This document shows positions 46,848 to 55,983 of a stretch of DNA of 64,000 bases, piece after piece. Made by a program: the position numbers and the translations under genes. The notes below the pieces were generated by a model. The model was not told the DNA's origin. It saw nothing but the letters and a program-made list of their open reading frames with translations, and ran no database searches. Each line of letters opens with the position of its first letter. The stretch's first letter is position 1. This DNA is from Thioclava sp. GXIMD4216 (lineage in GTDB: Bacteria > Pseudomonadota > Alphaproteobacteria > Rhodobacterales > Rhodobacteraceae), in assembly GCF_037949285.1 (NCBI RefSeq), contig NZ_CP149926.1:1467501-1531500 (forward strand). Direction: 5' to 3'.

Positions 46848-47137
46848 TGGGGCGCGCCATGTTGCCCTTACACCGTGCCGATCCGCGCGGCTATGTCCGC
46901 ACGGCATTTGAAAGCGCGCTGATCGAGCCGGAAACCTGTCGATTTCTGATTCTGGAATGGGCGTTGAAGCTGCCACAGGATGTCCGCCCCGCCGAAGCGG
47001 CCCGCGTGCTTCTGGCAGAGTTTCACGCCCAGAGCACGCATCCGATGTATCAGCTTCTGGGAAAGGTTCTGGCCGATCCGGTTCCGGCGGCACAAAACAC
47101 TCCGCAGGGTCGGGCGGGGCTGCATCAGGACCAGTAG
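46847..47137 (+). CDS. Small hypothetical protein coupled to glnE
   Basis: This 96-residue protein starts with an ATG inside a TGATG overlap at the glnE stop, so its translation is coupled to glnE. It is mostly helical (GYVRTAFESALIEPETCRFL; DVRPAEAARVLLAEFHAQST) with a polar C-terminal tail and no signal or membrane segment. I recognise no family. The tight link to glnE suggests a nitrogen-regulation accessory or simply a passenger; the sequence does not decide. Its codon use matches the surrounding core genes. Confidence 0.65.
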   Translation: MGRAMLPLHRADPRGYVRTAFESALIEPETCRFLILEWALKLPQDVRPAEAARVLLAEFHAQSTHPMYQLLGKVLADPVPAAQNTPQGRAGLHQDQ

Positions 47138-47246
47138 TTTCGGGCCCGAAGGGACTGTGCCGAAATGGGACAGGCCATTTCGGCGCTTGGTTCCGTTTTA
47201 GCGCTTGGCTGTGTGGGGATGCGGCGAAGGGCCGCGGTCGCACATG

Positions 47247-47274
47247 AAAAGGCCGCGCAAGTTATGCGCGACCT
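47247..47274 (-). terminator. Intrinsic terminator after edd-eda
   Basis: A stem of about 10 bp with one mismatch (AGGTCGCGCA / TTGCGCGGCCT) followed on the minus strand by TTTT, 34 bases past the eda stop codon. It separates the convergent glnE and edd-eda operons. Confidence 0.75.
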
Positions 47275-47307
47275 TGCAAGGCTATCGGGGGATGTGTCGT
47301 GCAGCCG

Positions 47308-47949
47308 TCAGGCAGTAAGGGCTGCCGCCTCGCGGGCCAGCGTCTCGATAGCGGCCCAGTCGCCCGTTTGCACCAGCTTGTCAGGCGCGACCCACGACCC
47401 GCCACAGCAGACCACGTTTTTCAGTGACAGGTAGTCGCGGGCATTGCCCATGTTGATACCACCCGTGGGGCAGAAGCTCATCTGCGGCAAGGGGCCACCG
47501 AAGTTCTTCAGCGCGGGCGCGCCGCCATTGGTTTCGGCAGGGAAGAATTTGACCATGTCATAGCCAAGCTCCAGCAGCTTCATCACATCCGAAGGCGTTG
47601 CCGTGCCGGGCAGCAGCGGCAGCCCCTCGTCGGCGCAGGCCTTGATCAGATTATCGGTGATGCCGGGGCTGACGCCGAATTTCGCGCCCGCTGCCTTGGC
47701 GGCTTTCACATCGGCGGGGGTCAGCAGGGTGCCAGCGCCCACAACGCCGCCTTCGACATCGGCCATCGCGCGGATCGCCTCAAGCGCGCATTCCGAACGC
47801 AGGGTGACTTCCAGCGCGGGCAGGCCGCCTTTCACAAGGGCCGTGGCCAGAGGCACCGCATGGGCGACCTCTTTGACCACGATCACCGGAACGATGGGGG
47901 CCAGTTCGCAAATCTTGCGGGAGGCGGCGGATTGTTCTGCGGGGGTCAT
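47308..47949 (-). CDS. eda: 2-keto-3-deoxy-6-phosphogluconate aldolase
   Basis: This 213-residue class I aldolase splits KDPG into pyruvate and glyceraldehyde 3-phosphate, the last step of the Entner-Doudoroff pathway. The catalytic Glu lies in ALEVTLRSE and the Schiff-base Lys in YDMVKFFPAET; the phosphate-binding end is CPTGGINMGNARDYL. Its length matches Eda. It is 21 bases downstream of edd in the same operon, with AAGGAG just before the ATG. It can also act on 4-hydroxy-2-oxoglutarate in some bacteria. Confidence 0.95.
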   Translation of the reverse strand: MTPAEQSAASRKICELAPIVPVIVVKEVAHAVPLATALVKGGLPALEVTLRSECALEAIRAMADVEGGVVGAGTLLTPADVKAAKAAGAKFGVSPGITDNLIKACADEGLPLLPGTATPSDVMKLLELGYDMVKFFPAETNGGAPALKNFGGPLPQMSFCPTGGINMGNARDYLSLKNVVCCGGSWVAPDKLVQTGDWAAIETLAREAAALTA

Positions 47950-47970
47950 GTGAGACTCCTTTCGTGATGA

Positions 47971-49791
47971 TCAGACGACAACGGCGGCGCCGCTGGTCGA
48001 GGGGCCGACCTGATTGCGGAAAGCCTCGAAAAGTTCGCGGCCCAGACCGACGTGATTGGCCGAAAGATCTTCGACGACCGGCTCACGCGCGTCCAGATCG
48101 GCCGAGAGGCAGGTCAATTCGCCCTTGGGCGCATCCAGCCGGACGATATCGCCATCGCGCAGTTTCGACAAAGGCCCGCCATTGGCCGCCTCGGGCGAGA
48201 CGTGGATCGCCGCGGGAACCTTGCCAGAGGCACCCGACATCCGGCCATCGGTCACCAGCGCCACTTTCAGCCCGCGCTGTTGCAGCACCGACAGAACCGG
48301 CGTCAGCGAGTGCAGTTCCGGCATGCCATTGGCCTTGGGGCCTTGGAAGCGCACCACAACGATGGTGTCTTCGGTAAACTCGCCTTTGTTGAAGGCTTCT
48401 TTCACCTCGGCCTGATCCTTGAAGACACGCGCCTTGGCCTCGACTACGCGATGTTCCTCGGCCACCGCCGAGATCTTGATCACGCCACGGCCCAGATTGC
48501 CGTTGAGCTGCTTCAGACCGCCCGTCTTGGCAAAGCCCGAAGAGGCGGGGCGCAGGATCTTGTCGTTCAGCGTCTCTGCCGCACCATCTTCCCAAGTCAG
48601 CTGACCGTCGATCAGCTTGGGCTCTTGCGCGTAACGCGCCATGCCGTCGCCCGCCACGGTTTTCGCATCGCCATTCAGCAGGCCCTCTTTCAGAAGCTCG
48701 CGGATCATGAATTGCAGCCCGCCCGCCGCGTGGAAGTGGTTCACATCGGCCAGACCATTGGGATAGACCTTGGCCATCAGCGGCACCACATCCGAGATAT
48801 CGTCAAAATCTTCCAGATCCAGCGCGATACCGGCAGCTTTCGCCATTGCCGGCAGGTGCAACACAAGGTTGGTCGAGCCACCCGTCGCCATCAGGCCGAC
48901 AAGCCCGTTCACGAAGGCACGCTCGTCAAGGATCTCGCCTGCGGGGCGGTAGTCATTGCCCAAAGCAGTGATCTCGGCGGCACGTTTGGCGCCTGCAACC
49001 GTCAGCGCCTCGCGCAGGGGCGTATTGGGGTTGACGAAGCTTGCGCCCGGCAGGTGCAGCCCCATGAACTCCATCAGCATCTGGTTGGTATTGGCGGTGC
49101 CATAGAAAGTACAGGTGCCCGGACCATGGTAAGAGGCCATCTCGGCCTTCATCAACTCCTCACGGCCCACTTCGCCGGTGGCATAGAGGTTACGGATGCG
49201 CGATTTCTCGTCATTGGGCAGACCCGAGGTCATCGGACCCGCAGGCAGGAAGACCGCCGGAATATGGCCGAAGGTTGCAGCGGCCATGATGAGGCCCGGC
49301 ACGATCTTGTCGCAGACCCCCAGATAGATCGCGGCGTCAAAGGTGTTATGCGACAGCGCGACAGCAGAGGCCAGCGCGATCACATCGCGGGAAAACAGCG
49401 ACAGCTCCATCCCCGGCTGGCCTTGGGTCACCCCGTCACACATGGCGGGCACACCACCGGCCACCTGTGCGGTCGCACCGGCTTCGGCGGCGGCCTTCTT
49501 GATCAGCTGCGGGAAGGTCTCATAGGGCTGATGCGCCGAGAGCATATCGTTATAGGCGGTGACGATCCCGATATTGGGTGCACGCCCCCCCACAAGCGCG
49601 TCTTTCGCATCACCCATCGCGGCGTAGGCATGGGCCTGATTGCCGCAGGTTAGATGGGCACGGGCGACACCTTTCGAGGCCGCCTCGTTGATACGGGCCA
49701 GATAGTCGTCGCGCATCGCCTTGGACCGCGTGCGAATCCTGTCGGTCACACGGGCAATCGTGGAATTGAGGGGGGTGGCTGTATCAGTCAT
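47971..49791 (-). CDS. edd: 6-phosphogluconate dehydratase
   Basis: This 606-residue iron-sulfur enzyme dehydrates 6-phosphogluconate to KDPG, the signature reaction of the Entner-Doudoroff pathway. It has the IlvD/Edd family motifs: [40 protein letters not shown] and [19 protein letters not shown], whose cysteines ligate the cluster, and the late [20 protein letters not shown]. Length matches Edd rather than the shorter IlvD. AGGAAAG precedes the ATG. A perfect 12-bp palindrome lies upstream at 49874-49885, over the presumed -10 region, so it is probably repressed when sugars are absent. It is divergent from the rlmI gene. Confidence 0.96.
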   Translation of the reverse strand: MTDTATPLNSTIARVTDRIRTRSKAMRDDYLARINEAASKGVARAHLTCGNQAHAYAAMGDAKDALVGGRAPNIGIVTAYNDMLSAHQPYETFPQLIKKAAAEAGATAQVAGGVPAMCDGVTQGQPGMELSLFSRDVIALASAVALSHNTFDAAIYLGVCDKIVPGLIMAAATFGHIPAVFLPAGPMTSGLPNDEKSRIRNLYATGEVGREELMKAEMASYHGPGTCTFYGTANTNQMLMEFMGLHLPGASFVNPNTPLREALTVAGAKRAAEITALGNDYRPAGEILDERAFVNGLVGLMATGGSTNLVLHLPAMAKAAGIALDLEDFDDISDVVPLMAKVYPNGLADVNHFHAAGGLQFMIRELLKEGLLNGDAKTVAGDGMARYAQEPKLIDGQLTWEDGAAETLNDKILRPASSGFAKTGGLKQLNGNLGRGVIKISAVAEEHRVVEAKARVFKDQAEVKEAFNKGEFTEDTIVVVRFQGPKANGMPELHSLTPVLSVLQQRGLKVALVTDGRMSGASGKVPAAIHVSPEAANGGPLSKLRDGDIVRLDAPKGELTCLSADLDAREPVVEDLSANHVGLGRELFEAFRNQVGPSTSGAAVVV

Positions 49792-49873
49792 GATGGGCTT
49801 TCCTGATCGTTTGACACGGGCCGCGGCTCTTGCGGGTAGGGACTCGGCATATGTGGTTGCGGCGACTTTACTC

Positions 49874-49885
49874 GGTTAGCGCTAA
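49874..49885. promoter_or_regulatory. Palindromic operator upstream of edd-eda
   Basis: GTTAGCGCTAAC is a perfect 12-bp palindrome with the central CG typical of LacI-family operators. Read on the minus strand, a TTGTTC hexamer (49904-49899) stands 17 bases before the GCGCTA part, so the site would cover the -10 element. The zwf promoter has the same layout. Confidence 0.75.
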
Positions 49886-50021
49886 CGGTGCAACCAATCG
49901 AACAATGTTTGATATTTGGCCCCTTGAGAGGGCTTGGCAAGACGCTCGGGGCGTTCTTGGCTTTGCAACGCTGCGGTATTGGGGATAGGAGAGGCCAAAT
50001 GCCGTCCAAGGAGTCGTCCCC

Positions 50022-51215
50022 ATGTCCACCGATCTGCCCGTCGTCCGTCTGCGTCCCAAGGGGGAGGCCCGCGCCATCCGTCACGGTTTTCCTTGGGTCT
50101 ATGTGGACGAGCTGGTTCTGGACCGTCGCACCAAGGCGATTGCTCCGGGAACGATGGCGGTGCTGGAAGATGATGCGCGCCGCCCGCTGGCGCTGGTGAC
50201 GGTGAACCCCAATTCCAAGATCATCTGCCGCGTGATGGACCGCAACGCCGAAGCGGTGATTGACCGTGCCTGGCTGGTGGAAAAGATCGCTCGGGCCGCG
50301 CAGATGCGTGACCGTCTGTTTGGCGCGCCTTTCTACCGTTTGATCCACGCCGAGGCAGACGGGCTTCCGGGGGTGATTATCGACCGTTTCGGGGATGTGG
50401 CGGTGATCCAGCCCAATGCCGCTTGGGCCGAGGCGATGATCGAGGATCTGTCGGGCGCTCTGGTCAAGGTGACGGGCGTGAAAACGGTCATCAAGAACGG
50501 CTCGGGGCGTGCGCGAACGCTGGAGGGGCTGTCTGAAGAGATGGTCACCCTACTGGGGGGCGTTGATGCGCCTGTTCCGGTGCAGATGAATGGCGCGACC
50601 TATATGGCCGATGTCATGGGCGGGCAGAAGACGGGGCTGTTCTATGACCAGCGTCCGAACCATGCCTTTGCGGCGGCGCTGTCGAAAGAGGCGCGCGTTC
50701 TTGATGTGTTCTCGCATGTGGGTGGCTTTGCCCTGGCGGCTTTGGCGGGGGGTGCGCGTTCGGCCCTGTCGGTGGACGGGTCGGCCTCGGCGCTGGATCT
50801 GGCCGAGCAGGGGGCCAAGGCGATGGGCATGGCAGAGAAGTTCTCGACCCGTAAGGGAGATGCCTTTGTCACGCTGGAGGCTTTGGCTGCGGAAGGGGCG
50901 GAATATGACGTGGTCATCTGTGATCCGCCCGCCTTCGCGCCCGCAAAACCCGCGCTTCAGGCCGGTCTGCGCGCCTATGAGCGTGTGGCACGTCTGGCCG
51001 CCCCTCTGGTGGCCAAGGGCGGCTATCTGGTACTCTGCTCGTGCTCGCATGCGGCGGATCTGTCGAACTTCCGTGCGGCCTCAACGCGGGGCATCGGGAA
51101 GGCGGGGCGGTCGAGTCAGCTTTTGCATACCGGTTTCGCGGGGGCTGATCACCCGATGCTGCCGCAGCTGGCCGAAAGCGGCTACCTCAAGTCTCTCTTC
51201 TTCCGGCTTGACTGA
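50022..51215 (+). CDS. rlmI: RlmI-like rRNA (cytosine-C5) methyltransferase
   Basis: This 397-residue SAM-dependent methyltransferase has an N-terminal PUA RNA-binding domain (VVRLRPKGEARAIRHGFPWV), an EEHUD-like linker and a C-terminal Rossmann methyltransferase domain. The SAM loop is VLDVFSHVGGFALAALAGGA, the acidic strand end is SVDGSASALDLAEQG, and the catalytic motif IV is ICDPPAFAP; a late Cys pair (LVLCSCSH) is the nucleophile region. This matches the RlmI/RlmK-type class that methylates 23S rRNA. AAGGAGTCGTCCCC precedes ATG 50022. It is divergent from edd; its stop codon overlaps the start of the PIN-domain gene. Confidence 0.85.
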   Translation: MSTDLPVVRLRPKGEARAIRHGFPWVYVDELVLDRRTKAIAPGTMAVLEDDARRPLALVTVNPNSKIICRVMDRNAEAVIDRAWLVEKIARAAQMRDRLFGAPFYRLIHAEADGLPGVIIDRFGDVAVIQPNAAWAEAMIEDLSGALVKVTGVKTVIKNGSGRARTLEGLSEEMVTLLGGVDAPVPVQMNGATYMADVMGGQKTGLFYDQRPNHAFAAALSKEARVLDVFSHVGGFALAALAGGARSALSVDGSASALDLAEQGAKAMGMAEKFSTRKGDAFVTLEALAAEGAEYDVVICDPPAFAPAKPALQAGLRAYERVARLAAPLVAKGGYLVLCSCSHAADLSNFRAASTRGIGKAGRSSQLLHTGFAGADHPMLPQLAESGYLKSLFFRLD

Positions 51216-51763
51216 TGAAACTGGTTCTGGATGCCTGCGTTCTCTATCCCACGGTCCTGCGTGAGATCCTGATCGGTGTCGCGGCCAAGGGGCTTTACCA
51301 GCCCCTTTGGTCCGAGCGCCTGCTGGAGGAATGGGCGCGCGCCGCAGCCCGTCGTGGAGAGGCCGATGAGGTTATCGCCCGGGGTGAGGTTGCCATGTTG
51401 AAGGCCCGCTTCCCGCAGGCGATGATTGCCCGTCACGAGGGGTTGGAGAACCGCCTGCATCTACCGGATGAAAACGACATCCATGTTCTGGCCACGGCCA
51501 TTGCCGGAAACGCCGATGCGATTGTGACGATGAATGCAGCGGATTTCCCGCGTGGGGTGCTGCAATCCGAAGGGCTGGATCGTCGCAGCCCTGATGACGT
51601 GCTTTGGGCTTTGTGGTCGGATCATCCTGACACCGTGGCCGAGGTGGTCGAGACCGTCCGTCAGGAGGCCGAGCGCCTGTCGGGCAAGCCCCAACCCGTG
51701 CGTGCGCTTCTCAAACGTATCCGCCTATCGCGCCTTGGCCGTGCGCTTGAGGCGGCCTCCTGA
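51215..51763 (+). CDS. PIN-domain protein without an antitoxin partner
   Basis: This 182-residue protein begins with the PIN-domain metal site LVLDACVLYP and continues with an internal acidic site (LPDENDIHVLATAIAGNADA) and MNAADFPRG, which together place the conserved Asp residues of PIN ribonucleases. It overlaps the stop of rlmI (TGATG), so it is translated with an rRNA methyltransferase rather than an antitoxin. The C-terminal 50 residues are an added helical extension beyond the VapC size. The family is found in many Rhodobacterales. An RNA-processing role next to RlmI is plausible; toxin action is not supported by context. Confidence 0.82.
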   Translation: MKLVLDACVLYPTVLREILIGVAAKGLYQPLWSERLLEEWARAAARRGEADEVIARGEVAMLKARFPQAMIARHEGLENRLHLPDENDIHVLATAIAGNADAIVTMNAADFPRGVLQSEGLDRRSPDDVLWALWSDHPDTVAEVVETVRQEAERLSGKPQPVRALLKRIRLSRLGRALEAAS

Positions 51764-51966
51764 TCGGCGCCGCTTGCGCAAACAGGTTGACGGGGCAAAT
51801 TTCGTAAGGTAGCTCATAAACGCCGGAGCGATCAATCTTGGTCGGACGTCTTCGGTCGTAAGCGTCTAACGTCAAGCAACGCACCTTCTTTCCGCTCGGT
51901 CGGGGAGGGTGTGTGCATGGCTTGCGCCGCTCTCCCGCCGATGTGACCAGACACCGGAGTGAGAAC

Positions 51967-53232
51967 ATGTCTGACAGACTTTCCGAAACCATTGCCGATC
52001 CGCCCCCGGGTCCGCCTGCCCACAACGGAGCATCCGAGGCCAAGCCCGTGGTCAGCGAGGCGCAGGGCCTGCGGCTGCTGCTGGCGTTGAGCGTGATCCT
52101 GTTTTTCGCCTATATCTGTGTGGCGATGGCGCTGCCTGTGGTCTCTGTGCATGTGGTAAAAGGGCTCGGGCTGAGCAATGGCTGGGGCGGGCTTGCCGCC
52201 GGTATGGCCTTTGTCTCGACCATCTTCAGCCGCGCTTGGGCGGGTGGGGTATCGGACAGGCTCGGCCCTAAACCGGCAATGGCGCGCGGGCTGTGGTTCT
52301 ATCTGATGGGCGCGGTGATCTGCATTCTCGCCGGTGTCTTGGGCGCGCAACCTTGGCTGGCGCTGGCTGTTCTGTTGTTGGGGCGGGCGATTGTCGGTGT
52401 CGGTGAAAGCTATGTGTCGGTCAGTATGGTGACATGGGGCATCGGTCTGGCCGGACAGCACCGCGCCGGTCGGGTCATGGCGTTCATGGGGGCTGCGATG
52501 TATGGCGCGCTGGGGGCGGGGGCACCGCTGGGGCTGCTGCTTTACCATATCGGCGGGTTCAGTGCGGTCATGTCCTTCAGCGCCCTCTTGCCGCTGATCG
52601 GCCTTCTGGCGATTATCAAGATGCCCGGTGTGGCACCGCATGCTGCCACGATGCGGCGGTCCTTCCTCAGCATGATCGGCACGATCTGGAAACATGGCTT
52701 TGTCATTCTGGCACAGGGGATCGGCTTTGCCGCGATCGGGGCGTTCTTCTCGCTTTATTTCCTTGCGCAGGGCTGGCAGGGCGCTGGGCTTGGTCTGACC
52801 GCTTTCGGGGCGGGCTTCGTGCTGGTGCGGGTGCTGTTTGGCCATCTGCCCGACCGTATTGGCGGGCTGCCGGTGGCGATGGTCTCTCTCGGGGTCGAGG
52901 TTATCGGGCAGTTGCTGATCTGGGGCGGGGATATGTCCGGCCTTGCCTTGCTGGGGGCATTCATGACGGGGCTGGGATGTTCGATGATCTACCCGTCCAT
53001 GGGGCGCGAGGTGGTGGCACTTGTCTCGCCACAGCAGCGCGGCATGGCCTTGGGCGGGTTCGCGGCCTTTCAGGACCTTGCCTATGGTCTGACGGGGCCT
53101 GTCGCAGGGATGCTGGCAGACCGTGCGGGCTACGGGCCGATCTTCCTGATTGGGGCGATTGCGGCGGCGTCGGGGCTGGGCATGGTGCTGTGGCTCCGGC
53201 GCGGGGCGCGGATTGCCGTGCACGGCACCTGA
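51967..53232 (+). CDS. MFS transporter, YhhS/YfcJ-like
   Basis: This 421-residue secondary transporter has 12 predicted helices. The conserved loop between helices 2 and 3 is RAWAGGVSDRLGPKPAMARG and the fourth helix begins RAIVGVGESYVSVSMVTWGI. Similarity in pattern to the YhhS/YfcJ (UPF0226) sugar-efflux-like subgroup is fair; the substrate is unknown. ATG 51967 is chosen for its GGAGTGAGAAC ribosome-binding site; an upstream ATG at 51913 has none. It is a single-gene unit ending in a convergent intergenic region with a long inverted repeat. Confidence 0.85.
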   Translation: MSDRLSETIADPPPGPPAHNGASEAKPVVSEAQGLRLLLALSVILFFAYICVAMALPVVSVHVVKGLGLSNGWGGLAAGMAFVSTIFSRAWAGGVSDRLGPKPAMARGLWFYLMGAVICILAGVLGAQPWLALAVLLLGRAIVGVGESYVSVSMVTWGIGLAGQHRAGRVMAFMGAAMYGALGAGAPLGLLLYHIGGFSAVMSFSALLPLIGLLAIIKMPGVAPHAATMRRSFLSMIGTIWKHGFVILAQGIGFAAIGAFFSLYFLAQGWQGAGLGLTAFGAGFVLVRVLFGHLPDRIGGLPVAMVSLGVEVIGQLLIWGGDMSGLALLGAFMTGLGCSMIYPSMGREVVALVSPQQRGMALGGFAAFQDLAYGLTGPVAGMLADRAGYGPIFLIGAIAAASGLGMVLWLRRGARIAVHGT

Positions 53233-53347
53233 CCGTCATCTCCATGCGCCCTGTGGCGAAGGACCACTGGCGATCCGGAGGGGGCGCTACAGGGGCCATG
53301 AGAGCCGCGTTGAAGATGCGCGGCATCAGGTCTTGGGGCGTCTCGGT

Positions 53348-53396
53348 TTTGCCCGATCGAATGGGATCATGTCGATGATCCATTCGATCGGGCAAA
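53348..53396. repeat. Long near-perfect inverted repeat between convergent genes
   Basis: Two arms of about 22 bases (TTTGCCCGATCGAATGG then ATCAT, and its complement) flank the 4-base loop GTCG. The only imperfection is one extra G in the left arm. It lies in a 424-base gene-free stretch between the MFS gene and pgi. Ends in A/T on both sides make it a possible bidirectional terminator; a mobile-element remnant is the alternative. A smaller dyad, ATGTC-N4-GACAT, follows near 53484. Confidence 0.75.
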
Positions 53397-53576
53397 GACG
53401 CGGCCATAGGGCGGGTTTGTTGTCGCTATAGGGGCGGCATCTCTTCGCCGGAATGTGCGACGCATGCTTCTGCAATATGCGGCATGTCATGAGACATGAC
53501 GATACGGCGGTGTCGAGGCTTCTCGGTGGCGGCTACGTCGCCGTGTAGCATCCGCCCCCGACCGGTCCGACCTATG

Positions 53577-53602
53577 AAAACAGCCGCCGGTGCTCCGGCG
53601 GC
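53577..53602 (-). terminator. Intrinsic terminator after zwf-pgl-pgi
   Basis: An 8-bp perfect GC stem (GCCGCCGG / CCGGCGGC) with a 4-base loop, followed on the minus strand by TGTTTTC. It lies 55 bases past the pgi stop codon. Confidence 0.8.
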
Positions 53603-53656
53603 CGTGTCATGTCTGCGAAAGGCGGGCCGATGGGGGCTTGGCACCCTGTCGCGCGT

Positions 53657-55261
53657 CTAGTCTTGTGCGTCGCGGATCATCTGCGCCAGCCGCAGGGTCG
53701 AACCGTCCTTGCCTGCTCCGTCAGCCTCGCCGGTCAGAACCGGTTGCAATGCCAGCGCGAGTTCCTTGCCCAGCTCGACCCCCCATTGGTCGAAGCTGTT
53801 GATGCCAAGGATCACGCCCTCGACAAAAACGCGATGTTCGTAAAGTGCCACGATGCCGCCGAAGACCTCGGGGGTCAGCATCGGGTAGATCAGCGTGGTC
53901 GAAGGGCGCGAGCCGGGGAAGACGCGATGTGCGGCCTGACGTTCCAGTTCTTCGCCCTCGAAGCCCTTGGCTTCCATCAGCTTGCGGGCCTCATCCATCG
54001 AACGGCCCCGCATCAGCGCCTCGGATTGCGCGAGGCAATTCGCCGCCAGCAGGATATGCTGATGCGCCAGATCGGGTTCATGGCCCTTTTCGGCGATCAT
54101 GAATTCACAGGGAACGATCCGCGTGCCTTGGTGGATCAGCTGGTAGAAGGCGTGCTGGCCATTGGTGCCCGGCTCGCCCCAGACCACAGGGCCGGAATGA
54201 TAGGGCAGCACCTCGCCATCCATCGATACACGCTTGCCGTTGCTTTCCATCTCAAGCTGCTGGAGATAGGCGGGCAGGCGCGAGAGGCGCTGGTCATAGG
54301 GCAGCACGGCACGGGTTGCGAAATCGCAGAACTGGTTGTGCCACATGCCGACAAGCGCCAGCAGGACAGGCAGGTTCTCCTCGAAACCGGCCTCGCAGAA
54401 ATGCTGGTCCATCGCGGCCGCACCGGCGAGGAAATCGCGGAAATGTTTCGGCCCGATGGCGATCATCAGCGACAGCCCGATCGGCCCCCACATCGAATAG
54501 CGCCCGCCGACCCAGTCGGCAAAGCCGAAGACGCGTTCGGGAGAAATGCCGAAGGCCGCCGTCTTTTCCGCCGAGGTCGAAAGCGCGACGAACTGTTCGG
54601 CAGGGTCTTCGATGTCTTTCGCCATCCATGCCTTCGCGGTTTCCGCATTGGTCATGGTCTCGATGGTGGTGAAGGTTTTCGATGCGACGATCACCAGCGT
54701 GGTTTCGGGGTCGAGATCCTTCAGCGTATCGTGGATATGCGCGCCATCGACATTGGACACGAAATGGCAGCGCGGCCCGTCATGATAGGGGGCCAGCGCC
54801 AGACAGGCCATCGCCGGACCCAGATCCGAGCCGCCAATGCCGATATTGACGACATCGGTGATGCGGCCCCCATGACCGTGAAATTTGCCCGAACGCACAT
54901 CATCGGCAAAACGGACCATGCGGTCATAGGTCTCGCGGACCTCGCCCATGATGTTCTCGCCATCGACCTCGACATCGTTTTCCAGCCGTCGCAATGCGGT
55001 GTGCAGCACGGCGCGGCCTTCGGTGTCGTTGATTTTCTCGCCCGAGAACATGGCGTTGCGTTTTTCGGCCAGACCCGACTGCTCGGCCAGCTGGACCAGA
55101 AGATGGCGGGTAGAGGTGTCGATATTGGTCTTCGAATAGTCGAACAGGAAGGGGCCAAAGGATGCGCTAAACTTCTCGGCACGGCTGTCGTTGAACAGGT
55201 CGAGAATGCGGCGCTCACGCACGTCGGATGCGTGGCTGCGTAGCGTTTGCCAGATGCTCAT
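53657..55261 (-). CDS. pgi: Glucose-6-phosphate isomerase
   Basis: This 534-residue enzyme interconverts fructose 6-phosphate and glucose 6-phosphate. Signatures are [20 protein letters not shown] in the middle, [16 protein letters not shown] with the catalytic region, [18 protein letters not shown] with the catalytic Glu, and the C-terminal [20 protein letters not shown]. Length is standard for proteobacterial Pgi. It is the third gene of the zwf-pgl-pgi operon, 47 bases after pgl. In Entner-Doudoroff bacteria it routes fructose 6-phosphate from fructokinase into the oxidative branch, which links it with the polyol operon. Confidence 0.96.
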   Translation of the reverse strand: MSIWQTLRSHASDVRERRILDLFNDSRAEKFSASFGPFLFDYSKTNIDTSTRHLLVQLAEQSGLAEKRNAMFSGEKINDTEGRAVLHTALRRLENDVEVDGENIMGEVRETYDRMVRFADDVRSGKFHGHGGRITDVVNIGIGGSDLGPAMACLALAPYHDGPRCHFVSNVDGAHIHDTLKDLDPETTLVIVASKTFTTIETMTNAETAKAWMAKDIEDPAEQFVALSTSAEKTAAFGISPERVFGFADWVGGRYSMWGPIGLSLMIAIGPKHFRDFLAGAAAMDQHFCEAGFEENLPVLLALVGMWHNQFCDFATRAVLPYDQRLSRLPAYLQQLEMESNGKRVSMDGEVLPYHSGPVVWGEPGTNGQHAFYQLIHQGTRIVPCEFMIAEKGHEPDLAHQHILLAANCLAQSEALMRGRSMDEARKLMEAKGFEGEELERQAAHRVFPGSRPSTTLIYPMLTPEVFGGIVALYEHRVFVEGVILGINSFDQWGVELGKELALALQPVLTGEADGAGKDGSTLRLAQMIRDAQD

Positions 55262-55308
55262 GGAAATTCCTTATGTGTGACCCTGTGTCGGTGTATCTGA
55301 GCGCGAGC

Positions 55309-55983
55309 TTACGCCGCCCAATGCACGGTTGCGTTGTGCAGAATACACTTGATCGGGGCTTGTTCAACGGGCAGATTCTGCGCCGCCTCTATCGCGCGCT
55401 TTTTTTCCTCGCCGGTGATCAGCACATGGGTGTGCATCGCATTCTTGAGCACACGCGCGGTCATGGTGATCCGCGGCTCGCCTGCGGCTTCGGCGCGCAG
55501 GGCCATCAGTTCGGGCGCGTCATCCGAGAGCGCCTCTTGCAGGCGGTCCGCTCCGGGAAAGAGCGAGGCCGTATGCATATCGGCCCCCATTCCCAGCAGC
55601 AGCACCGAGATCGGCAGATTGGGGCGCAGGTTTTCCGACAGCGCATCCAGCCGCTCTTCGGGGACGGGGGCATTGACATAAAGCGGCAGGAGGCGGGCCT
55701 TGATGGCCTTGTTTTTCAATAGCCGCTCCGAGAGCAGGGCAGTGTTCGAGCGCGGGCTCGACAGCGGCACCCAGCGTTCGTCATTCAGCACAACGGCCAC
55801 ATGTTCCCAATCCAGATCGATATCGCTGAGAATGTCGAAGACGGGGCCGGGCGTTGTGCCGCCGGGTACCGAAAGCGTCGCACGGCCCTCGCGGTCGAGA
55901 ATGGCCCGTAATTGGCTGGCGATCTTGTCGGCCAGCGAGACCATCAGCAATTCGCGGTCGGGATAGGTTTTGAAATCCATCAT
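55309..55983 (-). CDS. pgl: 6-phosphogluconolactonase
   Basis: This 224-residue SugarP_isomerase-like (NagB-fold) enzyme hydrolyses 6-phosphoglucono-lactone to 6-phosphogluconate. Its marks are TLSVPGGTTPGPVFDILSDI, the VVLNDERWVPLSSPRSN loop, and ISVLLLGMGADMHTASLFPG with the catalytic His. The start is one of two adjacent ATGs (55983 or 55980) that overlap the zwf stop, so it is translationally coupled. The enzyme bridges Zwf and Edd in the pathway. Confidence 0.94.
   Translation of the reverse strand: MMDFKTYPDRELLMVSLADKIASQLRAILDREGRATLSVPGGTTPGPVFDILSDIDLDWEHVAVVLNDERWVPLSSPRSNTALLSERLLKNKAIKARLLPLYVNAPVPEERLDALSENLRPNLPISVLLLGMGADMHTASLFPGADRLQEALSDDAPELMALRAEAAGEPRITMTARVLKNAMHTHVLITGEEKKRAIEAAQNLPVEQAPIKCILHNATVHWAA

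Noticed and set aside
48052..49653. A 533-residue open frame antisense to edd
   Set aside because: Arg/His-rich shadow of edd without a domain or ribosome-binding site.
51215..51763. VapC-type toxin of a toxin-antitoxin pair
   Set aside because: No antitoxin gene lies upstream; the gene overlaps rlmI and the protein is longer than VapC.
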